A DNA stretch of 8,084 nt. Origin: Candidatus Mediterraneibacter gallistercoris (lineage in GTDB: Bacteria; Bacillota_A; Clostridia; Lachnospirales; Lachnospiraceae). Made by a program: the position numbers and the translations under genes. Shown here piece after piece: positions 1-5,813 of the stretch. The stretch spans positions 1 through 8,084 of the forward strand of contig DWWI01000014.1 in NCBI GenBank assembly GCA_019119745.1, given 5' to 3'. Positions within the stretch are counted from its first letter, which is position 1; the number at the start of each line of letters is the position of its first letter. The notes below the pieces were generated by a model, which was given only the letters and a program-made list of their open reading frames with translations, ran no database searches and was not told where the DNA came from.

Positions 1-1449
1 ATTCCGGTTCATGACCACCACATCACTGACCGACATAGAATGGGCTTTGAAATCAGCGGGCGGCAGATCATTGAACATGCTGTAAAGTGTTTCCAGATCA
101 TCCGATTTCAATAGAATTCCGGAATAAACACATTCATAATCAGCAGCGACCACTTCCAGTCCTTCTTTATTGATATAATCCATGCCAAGGAATCTGTACT
201 GCTCTGCTTTTGATCCTTCTTTGATCTGATAGAGGGAAAATCGCTCCCCGTTGTCTTCATACATCATCTCTTCTGAACTCTTTTCAAACCGTTCCGGATA
301 AAGGACTCTCTGGATCCGTTCCGCTGTAAACTGATCATCAATGCCGCCCTGCCCAAACCAGTTTTCTACATCATCCCAGGAGTCAGCATACAGAACTCCT
401 GATAACTGATGTACGCCGTCCGGCACGAACCGGAGATGGTCATCTGTACTGCCCTTTTCATCAAAGTAATACCCGGCAGCTTCCATCGCAGGAAGGAATT
501 TCTCTTTCTTTTCCTCCTGTCTCTGCACATTTCTCTCTGCCAACAGTTCCCTCATCTTTATGCTCAGCTCATCAATCATTTTCCCAGCCGTGTGCCGGAT
601 CGTATCCATTGATGTTTTCAGTTCTTTCATATCCCTTCCGGAACTCCAGTTTGCAATGTATGGGAAACTATACTCCGAGGTATCTATTCCGAATGCACTG
701 CACACACAGTAAGCAACAGACTCTGCCTCTACTTCTGCTGTCAGCCGGTCTTTCTTTTCTCCTTTTGCCTTCATTTCATCACGGTCATGGAGTCTGGCGT
801 GCCCGGACTCATGGATTGCGGTCTTGATTGTCTGGCTTTCGCTCATCCCTTTCCGGATCACGATTTCTTTATCCTCATTGTGATAGTACCCTTTCGCATT
901 TCCTGAAATCTCATCAAATCGGATCGGTACTGGAGATACTGCGGTAATTGCTTCCATGAACAGATCGTAATCATTAACTGCCTCTTTCAGTTCTTCCGGC
1001 ACCATCAGGTCGATGGGATCTCCAACTGTCTGAGCAATATCAAAGACGGTAATCGCCTTAAACCGGGGGATCTTCACTTCCACCTCTTTCATGATCGAGT
1101 CTCCATTTTCATTCAGAACCGGACGCCCTTCCTTGTCCAAGACTTCCTGCATCTGCTTTTTCTTGATCGGCGTCGGGGCAATAATCGTAATCCCTTTCTC
1201 TCCCTTCATGACCTGACGTCCCATAGACTGCCAGTTCCGGTATCCTGTCACAAGCGTTGCATCCGGCCGCTGAAGTGCGATCAACATCGTGTTATTGAAA
1301 GAATAATTATGGAACTTCGCCATTGTCTGCAGGTATTCCGTGTATCTTTCACTGGTAAATACTTCAGAAACGCCTTCTTCCAGAGACTGCAGAATACTGT
1401 CCATATCTCTTCCTTTCAGCTGAAAAGATGTATTTCTATTTTCTTCCAT
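1..1449 (-). CDS. ArdC-like antirestriction/zincin protein with YodL domain (3' end cut by window)
   Basis: The frame is open for 483 codons from ATG at 1449 to the left edge with no stop, so the C-terminus is missing. The start is set by AAGGAGG at 1457-1463, 7 nt upstream. Residues about 20-150 (FHNYSFNNTMLIALQ, GYRNWQSMGRQV, KGEKGITIIAP) match the ArdC-type N-terminal domain, which binds single-stranded DNA in plasmid antirestriction proteins. HESGH at 213-217 is a zincin motif, and the acidic EVEAESVAY stretch (239-247) likely gives the third zinc ligand. Residues 324-385 are a linker region I cannot name. From about 385 to the edge (FLGMDYINKEGLEVVAADYE, HSMSVSDVVVMNRN) the protein resembles the YodL domain common in clostridial mobile elements. 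A role in protecting or processing transferred DNA is inferred. It is the last gene seen in the operon and lies behind a terminator-like hairpin. Confidence 0.85.
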   Translation of the reverse strand, partial: MEENRNTSFQLKGRDMDSILQSLEEGVSEVFTSERYTEYLQTMAKFHNYSFNNTMLIALQRPDATLVTGYRNWQSMGRQVMKGEKGITIIAPTPIKKKQMQEVLDKEGRPVLNENGDSIMKEVEVKIPRFKAITVFDIAQTVGDPIDLMVPEELKEAVNDYDLFMEAITAVSPVPIRFDEISGNAKGYYHNEDKEIVIRKGMSESQTIKTAIHESGHARLHDRDEMKAKGEKKDRLTAEVEAESVAYCVCSAFGIDTSEYSFPYIANWSSGRDMKELKTSMDTIRHTAGKMIDELSIKMRELLAERNVQRQEEKKEKFLPAMEAAGYYFDEKGSTDDHLRFVPDGVHQLSGVLYADSWDDVENWFGQGGIDDQFTAERIQRVLYPERFEKSSEEMMYEDNGERFSLYQIKEGSKAEQYRFLGMDYINKEGLEVVAADYECVYSGILLKSDDLETLYSMFNDLPPADFKAHSMSVSDVVVMNRN

Positions 1450-1456
1450 CTCATGT

Positions 1457-1463
1457 CCTCCTT
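1457..1463 (-). promoter_or_regulatory. Ribosome binding site of the ArdC-like gene
   Basis: AAGGAGG lies 7 nt before ATG at 1449 and fixes that start. It begins only 2 nt after the T-run of the upstream hairpin, so there is no space for a separate promoter. Another ATG at 1454 is in a different frame and much too close to the site. Confidence 0.85.
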
Positions 1464-1465
1464 AT

Positions 1466-1503
1466 AAAAAGTCCCCGCCGCTGTCTTAGGACAGCAGGCA
1501 GGG
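1466..1503 (-). terminator. Terminator-like hairpin between the DUF5688 and ArdC-like genes
   Basis: On the minus strand CCCTGCC-T-GCTGTC (1503-1485) pairs with GACAGC-GGCGGGG (1484-1473 region, loop CTAA at 1489-1486). This gives 13 base pairs with one G-U wobble and one bulged T. The spacer AC and TTTTT (1470-1466) follow. This is the layout of an intrinsic terminator for leftward transcription. It starts 17 nt after the DUF5688 stop and ends just before the next ribosome site, so it may be leaky, conditional, or a 3'-end stability hairpin. No T-run follows it on the plus strand. Confidence 0.75.
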
Positions 1504-1520
1504 AAAATCTAAAATCGTTC

Positions 1521-2591
1521 CTACAGTTCCATATCCGTAGATTTATGTTTGATCCGCTCCGGATGGACAGCTTTTTCTGCCGCTGTCTCCTTAACAGGTT
1601 CCTGTTTTCCAATATCCTGTTCCTTCGCTCTTTTTCTCTCTGTAAAAGCCTCAGCTTTTTCAAATACATGGTCTCTGGTATCGTAATGATACACTTCATC
1701 TGTCAGGCGGTCTTCCGGGGCAACCTGCGTTTCATTAATTTCTGTCACCATCTCTTTTAATTCCGAGTGGGAAAGTCTTCCATCATCAGGAGCAACAATA
1801 ATTTCATGCACAGATGAAGGGAGAATAAAGAAATCTCCTTTTATTTCTTCACCAAGCTGATCCATAACGCCCGGATAGAACACAGCAGCCGCCCCGTCTA
1901 TACCAGTTTCATTCGTTACTACAATCAAAGGATTATCCTGATTTGCTTCGTCCATCCTTTCTTTTGCCTCCCGGATTTCTTCTTCGGATGCTCCCATCTC
2001 CTTCATCCCATCCACAGTCATTCTGCCAAGCAACTCTCCCAGATTATTAATTTTTACAGGCGCAATAACCGGACTGTTTGCCAGAGCATCCTCATAAAGC
2101 TGATTTCTGGTCACTCCATAGGTCTCCATCATCCGGTTGGTTACAATAGCAGAAGCTCTTCCCGCTTCCGTTTCCTCAACAGCAATGTGAAACGTAATGG
2201 CCAGATCTTCCCGCTCAACAAAAGGTACGCCTTCCAGCACCTGTACATTTTTATCCGCATTAGATACTCTCATGAAAAGGTGTTTTTTCGCTTCTTCATA
2301 CTGAGTAAGGCGGCTCACATCAAAGCGCTCCGGTTCTCTCTGGATGATCTGCGATATCTGCTCAAGTACATCCGTGATACGGAACCGTGGATTTTCATAA
2401 GACTGCCTGTACAAGTCAGTCAGATTAATCGTGGGAATCCGATCATCTTCCGGCCTGATCACGGTAAGCCCCATATACCGGTTATTAAGTTTCTGCTGTT
2501 CCCGGATTGTAACCTGGGCATCCTGATATGACTCAGGAAGATATTCTTTGATATGCTTCTTTATTGATTCCATAAATGTTTCAAAGTTCAT
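1521..2591 (-). CDS. DUF5688 family protein of unknown function
   Basis: The protein has 356 residues and a TAG stop at 1521-1523. I recognise the DUF5688 family of Firmicutes mobile elements by the segments NNRYMGLTV (36-44), MMETYGVTRNQLYEDAL (154-170), GAAAVFYPGVMDQL (233-246), LPSSVHEIIVAPDD (257-270) and NETQVAPEDRLTDEVYHYD (286-304). The C-terminal tail (about 311-356) is charged and probably disordered. There is no signal peptide or membrane segment, so it should be cytoplasmic. No enzymatic motif is visible and I assign no function. The start is ATG at 2591, because AGGAGG sits 8 nt before it but only 2 nt before the in-frame GTG at 2597. It follows topB by 12 nt, with the ribosome site overlapping the topB stop, so its translation is probably coupled to topB. 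Confidence 0.9.
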   Translation of the reverse strand: MNFETFMESIKKHIKEYLPESYQDAQVTIREQQKLNNRYMGLTVIRPEDDRIPTINLTDLYRQSYENPRFRITDVLEQISQIIQREPERFDVSRLTQYEEAKKHLFMRVSNADKNVQVLEGVPFVEREDLAITFHIAVEETEAGRASAIVTNRMMETYGVTRNQLYEDALANSPVIAPVKINNLGELLGRMTVDGMKEMGASEEEIREAKERMDEANQDNPLIVVTNETGIDGAAAVFYPGVMDQLGEEIKGDFFILPSSVHEIIVAPDDGRLSHSELKEMVTEINETQVAPEDRLTDEVYHYDTRDHVFEKAEAFTERKRAKEQDIGKQEPVKETAAEKAVHPERIKHKSTDMEL

Positions 2592-2599
2592 ATGCACTT

Positions 2600-2605
2600 C
2601 CTCCT
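2600..2605 (-). promoter_or_regulatory. Ribosome binding site of the DUF5688 gene, overlapping the topB stop
   Basis: AGGAGG overlaps the last two bases of the topB TAG codon (2604-2606). It stands 8 nt before ATG at 2591 and 2 nt before GTG at 2597, which makes the ATG the real start. Ribosomes ending topB would stop on this site, favouring re-initiation. Confidence 0.85.
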
Positions 2606-4718
2606 ATGCTCTTTTTTTGATTTTTTTGTTGTAATTATTCTTCGGAAAGGACAGGGAAAATTCTACCTTCCCATCATCCTGCGTTTTCATCAGAAGATCC
2701 GCCTCAAAATAACGATCCTTCTTTGCGGAATACAAATCTTTCACATGGGTGCTGCCGTTCTTCAAAAGTTCTGCCGCCATCCGCTTATCAATGGTTTTTC
2801 TCATACTCTGCAGATACCTGGTTTCTTTCCAAAGTGCAAAGTTACACTCTCTGCTGCTGCAGTAAAAATTCTTCTTCCCTTCATAAACCAGGCTTCCACA
2901 CACAGGACAAGTTCCGATGCTTTCCCGACTCTGAAATCTTCCGGACTCTTCTTCACTGATCTGATCACATCCGTTCAGCATCATTGTGATCAGATTCCGG
3001 ATCCCGGTCAGGAACTGTTCCGACTGGATCTTTCCGTGCTCCATTTCCAGCAGCTGATTCTCCCATTCAGCCGTCATAGATGCCGATTTCAGATAATCCG
3101 GAAGGATCTCGATCAGGGACTGCCCGTCATCTGTAGCCACGATCTGTTTCCCTTTCCTGCAGGCGTACTGGGAATGGACCAGTTTTTCAATGATCGATGC
3201 CCTGGTTGCCGGAGTCCCCAAGCCCTTTTTCTCTGTATCTGCATCAAATTCCTTATTTCCTGCCGTCTCCATTGCTGCAAGCAGCGTATCCTCCGTATAG
3301 GGTTTCGGCGGAGAAGTGAAATGTTCCGTCACCTTCGCTTCCGCATGATAGAAGGTCTTCCCTTTTTTCACCTTTGGAATCGTCTCCTTTGCAGCCTCTT
3401 TCGGATCCTCTATAGCAATTCCGTCAGGATTTCGGAAACAAGCTTCGTAAATCTTCCAGCCCTGTTCCATAATCTCTTTCCCTTTCGCATGGAAATGCTC
3501 ACCTTCGCATTCAACTTCCACAGAAATCTCACGGAAAATATGCTCCCTGCTAACAGCCTCCACCGTGTGTACGGCAACCAGAAACAGAATCTTCTGCTCC
3601 GTTTCCTTCAGGTCATCCAGATGAGCATCCGCAAGCTCTACAGTGGGGATGATTGCATGGTGATCGGACACTTTTTTATTGTTCATGACCCGGCTAAGAT
3701 CCGGTTTTTCCGGTTTATCAAAAGGCCCCATCAGCTGATATTTCTCATGGATCACACGGATCACCTGTCTGGCAGTTGTCTCCATATCTCCCGTCAGGAA
3801 ATTACTGTCTGTCCTTGGATAGGTGATCAGTTTTTCTTCATAAAGGCTCTGGGCAGCCGTAAGAGTCTGCTGCGCCGTAAAGCCATAGATGCGGTTTGCC
3901 TCTCTTTGCAGGGTAGTTAAGTCGTAGAGTCTGGGCGGTTTCACCTTCTTCTCTACACTCTCACAGGACATCACATGAGCATCTTTCCCGTCGCACAGGT
4001 TCTGGAGTTTTTCAGCTTCCTCTGGATCAAAGATCTTCTGCCGTTCCGCTTTCATGCCGTCACAATCCAGTTCCACGTTGAAATACTTCTCCTTCCGGAA
4101 CTTTTTGATCTGTTCCATCCGGTCTACCAGCATGGCAAGTGTCGGGGTCTGAACCCTTCCTACTGTAAGTTTCTTATAATACTTGGTTGTAAAAGCCCTG
4201 GTTGCGTTCATTCCTACCAGCCAGTCCGCTTTTGCACGGCAGACAGCCGCCTCCGCCAGATTCCGGTATTCTTCCGCATCTTTCAACTGTTCCATGCCCG
4301 CCCGGATCGCACTGTCTTCCATGGAGCTGACCCAGAGACGTTTCACCGGCTTTCTGCTTCCGGAAAGCTGATACACCCGCCGGAAAATCAGTTCCCCTTC
4401 TCTTCCTGCATCACAGGCATTTACCACATACTCTACATCCGGACTGTTCAGCAGCCGTTTCAGTGTATAAAACTGTTCTTTTTTCTCCTGGGAAACTGCC
4501 AGTTTCCACTCATCCGGGATGATAGGAAGATCTTCATACTTCCAGCTTTCATATCTTTTATCATAGCCATCCGGCGGCAGATATTCCGCCAGATGCCCCA
4601 GGCACCAGCTTACGATACAGTCCTTTCCGGAAAGAAATCCTTCCTCCCTGTTCTCTGCCCTGATCACACGGGCGATCGCTCTTGATACGCTTGGTTTTTC
4701 TGCAATCACAAGATACAT
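2604..4718 (-). CDS. topB: DNA topoisomerase III (type IA) of a conjugative element
   Basis: This 704-residue type IA topoisomerase breaks and passes single DNA strands, relaxing or decatenating DNA. In conjugative elements a dedicated copy is thought to assist transfer or plasmid-like replication. The Toprim region holds AEKPS (6-10, Glu7) and DAGREGE (103-109). The active-site Tyr300 lies in ITYPRTDS (298-305). Other family signatures are GRVQTPTLAMLV (187-198), SDHHAIIPT (351-359) and GLGTPATRASIIEKL (499-513). A C-terminal four-cysteine zinc finger is formed by C604, C607, C620 and C625. The length is normal for Firmicutes TopB, and all catalytic elements are intact. Start ATG at 4718 has AAGGAGG 9 nt upstream. 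The C-terminus is Lys-rich and coded by two runs of seven A. The gene sits behind a terminator-like hairpin and is followed 12 nt later by the DUF5688 gene. Confidence 0.97.
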   Translation of the reverse strand: MYLVIAEKPSVSRAIARVIRAENREEGFLSGKDCIVSWCLGHLAEYLPPDGYDKRYESWKYEDLPIIPDEWKLAVSQEKKEQFYTLKRLLNSPDVEYVVNACDAGREGELIFRRVYQLSGSRKPVKRLWVSSMEDSAIRAGMEQLKDAEEYRNLAEAAVCRAKADWLVGMNATRAFTTKYYKKLTVGRVQTPTLAMLVDRMEQIKKFRKEKYFNVELDCDGMKAERQKIFDPEEAEKLQNLCDGKDAHVMSCESVEKKVKPPRLYDLTTLQREANRIYGFTAQQTLTAAQSLYEEKLITYPRTDSNFLTGDMETTARQVIRVIHEKYQLMGPFDKPEKPDLSRVMNNKKVSDHHAIIPTVELADAHLDDLKETEQKILFLVAVHTVEAVSREHIFREISVEVECEGEHFHAKGKEIMEQGWKIYEACFRNPDGIAIEDPKEAAKETIPKVKKGKTFYHAEAKVTEHFTSPPKPYTEDTLLAAMETAGNKEFDADTEKKGLGTPATRASIIEKLVHSQYACRKGKQIVATDDGQSLIEILPDYLKSASMTAEWENQLLEMEHGKIQSEQFLTGIRNLITMMLNGCDQISEEESGRFQSRESIGTCPVCGSLVYEGKKNFYCSSRECNFALWKETRYLQSMRKTIDKRMAAELLKNGSTHVKDLYSAKKDRYFEADLLMKTQDDGKVEFSLSFPKNNYNKKIKKRA

Positions 4719-4727
4719 ACGTCTATT

Positions 4728-4734
4728 CCTCCTT
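4728..4734 (-). promoter_or_regulatory. Ribosome binding site of topB
   Basis: AAGGAGG lies 9 nt before ATG at 4718 and 5 nt after the T-run of the upstream hairpin. A terminated transcript would therefore lack the whole translation start of topB. Confidence 0.85.
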
Positions 4735-4739
4735 CAATG

Positions 4740-4772
4740 AAAAAAGAGAGAGATCTTTGTGCAATCCCTCTC
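4740..4772 (-). terminator. Terminator-like hairpin between the DUF4366 gene and topB
   Basis: On the minus strand GAGAGGGAT (4772-4764) pairs with ATCTCTCTC (4754-4746). This gives 9 base pairs with one G-U wobble, around a 9-nt loop (4763-4755). TTTTTT (4745-4740) follows directly. This is a standard intrinsic-terminator layout for leftward transcription, 11 nt after the DUF4366 stop. The stem is less GC-rich than the one at 1473-1503, so partial read-through into topB is plausible. A short AT-only inverted repeat (4774-4787) overlaps the DUF4366 stop beside it. Confidence 0.75.
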
Positions 4773-4783
4773 CATAAAATCTT

Positions 4784-5512
4784 TTATCTGGTTTCTTCCC
4801 GTTCATCCACAGTTTCCAGGCCATCGTCCAGCTCAAGCCCTTCCTCATCCTCTTCTTCCTCTATCGCTTTCTTTTTCCGGATCTTAAGGAAGTAATAAGC
4901 CGCGATACCGGCTCCCGCCGCAAGAAAAATCACGATCAGTCCAGCAGTATTGCCGGAAACTTCCTCTTCTGGCTCCTCCTCAACGGCCAGCTCTTTTTCC
5001 TGAGCGGTTTCCGCAGACGCTCCTGTCTGGGATTCTTCTTCCAGCACAACAGCCGGTTCCTGTTTTTCTGATACAGATGCAGCACCGTCTTTCAGAAATT
5101 CCTGCAGATCGTTTTCATCGATCTGAGAAAGCAGATAGACATTTTCAGTCGATGCGCTCCTGTCGATCACAAGATAAAATGTATTATTATTTTGGGTCGT
5201 GATTGTCAGGAACTCCTTACTTCCATCTTCTGTAATATCATCCTGCACCTGTGCGTTCCCGGGAGTGGTAAATGCCGTGCCTCCGGTCCCGTCTTCCTCC
5301 AGCACCGGTTCTGTCTGAGGTGTCTCAGTTGCTGCATCTGCCGGGACATTTTCCGTCTGACCGTTTTCCCCGGCCGAAGCAGACTGTTCCTGTGCTGCCT
5401 CCTGCCCTTCCGGAGGAGATGCATTGGCAAATGCTGTTGTTGACGTTCCCAGGATCATGGCCGCAGCCATGACTGCAGCCAGTACCCGCTTATTCCATTT
5501 CTTTCTCATCAT
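4784..5512 (-). CDS. DUF4366 (CD1107-type) exported, membrane-anchored conjugation protein
   Basis: The protein has 242 residues from the chosen ATG at 5512, with a TAA stop. A Sec signal peptide fills residues 1-29 (MMRKKWNKRVLAAVMAAAMI, then a likely cut after AFANA). A Gln/Glu/Ala-rich low-complexity stretch follows to about 85. A small conserved core comes next, about 90-142 (EFLTITTQNNNTFYLVIDR, NVYLLSQIDENDLQEFL). A second acidic linker runs to about 187, then one transmembrane helix (189-210), a basic stop-transfer segment (LKIRKKK) and a strongly acidic tail. The expected topology is core outside and tail in the cytoplasm. This matches the CD1107 family found beside NlpC/P60 proteins in clostridial conjugative transposons; its biochemical role is unknown. 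It overlaps the DUF4315 gene by 23 nt in another frame. In-frame ATGs at 5518 and 5509 are alternatives, but 5518 directly abuts the ribosome site. Confidence 0.9.
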   Translation of the reverse strand: MMRKKWNKRVLAAVMAAAMILGTSTTAFANASPPEGQEAAQEQSASAGENGQTENVPADAATETPQTEPVLEEDGTGGTAFTTPGNAQVQDDITEDGSKEFLTITTQNNNTFYLVIDRSASTENVYLLSQIDENDLQEFLKDGAASVSEKQEPAVVLEEESQTGASAETAQEKELAVEEEPEEEVSGNTAGLIVIFLAAGAGIAAYYFLKIRKKKAIEEEEDEEGLELDDGLETVDEREETR

Positions 5513-5798
5513 TCTCATCCTCTCTTTCTATATTTGAATCCTGTCGGACGAAAGAGCCTTTTCCGCTCCCATCCGTCTTCTTTCCGACTTCAAAGCGAAC
5601 ATTTCCGCCTTTCAGCCCGTCCAGGAACTGGAGGAGCTCTTCCCCCTCCAGCTTCATGCCCCGGATTGCCCGGATCATTTCGTTATTTTCTTCCTCTTTC
5701 AAGGCGCTTTTGATTCCTTTGAGATACTGTTGGAGATCTGCGATCTTTTTCTCCGTCTTCTCAATCTCTTCCAGATACCGTCTGATCTTTTTATTCAA
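5490..5798 (-). CDS. DUF4315 family small coiled-coil protein
   Basis: This is a 102-residue protein with a TTG start at 5798 and a TAA stop. GGAGG at 5806-5810 is spaced 7 nt from the TTG, and no nearby ATG competes. Residues 1-40 form a charged amphipathic helix likely to be a coiled coil (MNKKIRRYLEEIEKTEKKIA, DLQQYLKGIK). Residues 41-66 (MIRAIRGMKLEGEELLQFLD) are the conserved end of the DUF4315 domain. The rest is a Gly/Ser-containing, then very acidic tail. There is no signal peptide or membrane segment. DUF4315 genes typically sit between the NlpC/P60 and DUF4366 genes in these elements, as here, which suggests a partner role at the mating apparatus, but no activity is known. The acidic tail codons overlap the start of the DUF4366 gene, suggesting coupled translation. 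Confidence 0.9.
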   Translation of the reverse strand: MNKKIRRYLEEIEKTEKKIADLQQYLKGIKSALKEEENNEMIRAIRGMKLEGEELLQFLDGLKGGNVRFEVGKKTDGSGKGSFVRQDSNIEREDENDEKEME

Positions 5799-5800
5799 AT

Positions 5801-5810
5801 CCTCACCTCC
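5801..5810 (-). promoter_or_regulatory. Ribosome binding site selecting the TTG start of the DUF4315 gene
   Basis: GGAGGTGAGG occupies nearly the whole 15-nt gap after the CD1108-type stop (TAG at 5814-5816). Its GGAGG part is 7 nt before TTG at 5798, which supports this rare start codon. Confidence 0.8.
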
Positions 5811-5813
5811 ATC

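Noticed and set aside
1451..1699. An 82-codon minus-strand frame overlapping the end of the DUF5688 gene and the hairpin, ending next to the ArdC-like start
   Set aside because: It is an Arg/Leu-rich alternate frame of the DUF5688 gene without a ribosome site, so chance overlap is the simpler reading.
2589..2597. GTG at 2597 as the start of the DUF5688 gene
   Set aside because: It is only 2 nt from AGGAGG, while ATG at 2591 has an ideal 8-nt spacing.
2607..2640. Two A7 runs at the 3' end of topB as a frameshift or slippage site
   Set aside because: They encode ordinary Lys codons, do not fit the X XXY YYZ pattern in frame with X equal to A, and shifting there would change only a few terminal residues.
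2592..3920. A 442-codon plus-strand open frame opposite topB
   Set aside because: It is antisense to an intact topB and its translation is rich in Phe, Leu, His, Cys and Arg as expected of a shadow frame. It has no good ribosome site and no recognisable domain.
4392..4412. Toprim motif DAGREGE in TopB, lacking the middle Asp of DxDxE
   Set aside because: DAGREGE is the usual form in many Firmicutes TopB proteins, so I do not count it as a defect.
4774..4787. AT-only inverted repeat overlapping the DUF4366 stop
   Set aside because: It is six A/T pairs with a 2-nt loop, too weak to fold stably or to call as an operator.
5182..5212. A promoter-like CTGACA and TAATAC pair with 17-nt spacing inside the DUF4366 gene
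   Set aside because: The -10 matches the consensus at only about three of six bases and it lies within a conserved protein core, so chance is likely. It would also still lie upstream of the hairpin before topB.
5516..5518. ATG at 5518 as the start of the DUF4366 gene
   Set aside because: It directly abuts the GAGAGG ribosome site with no spacer; ATG at 5512 has 6 nt. The difference is two residues.
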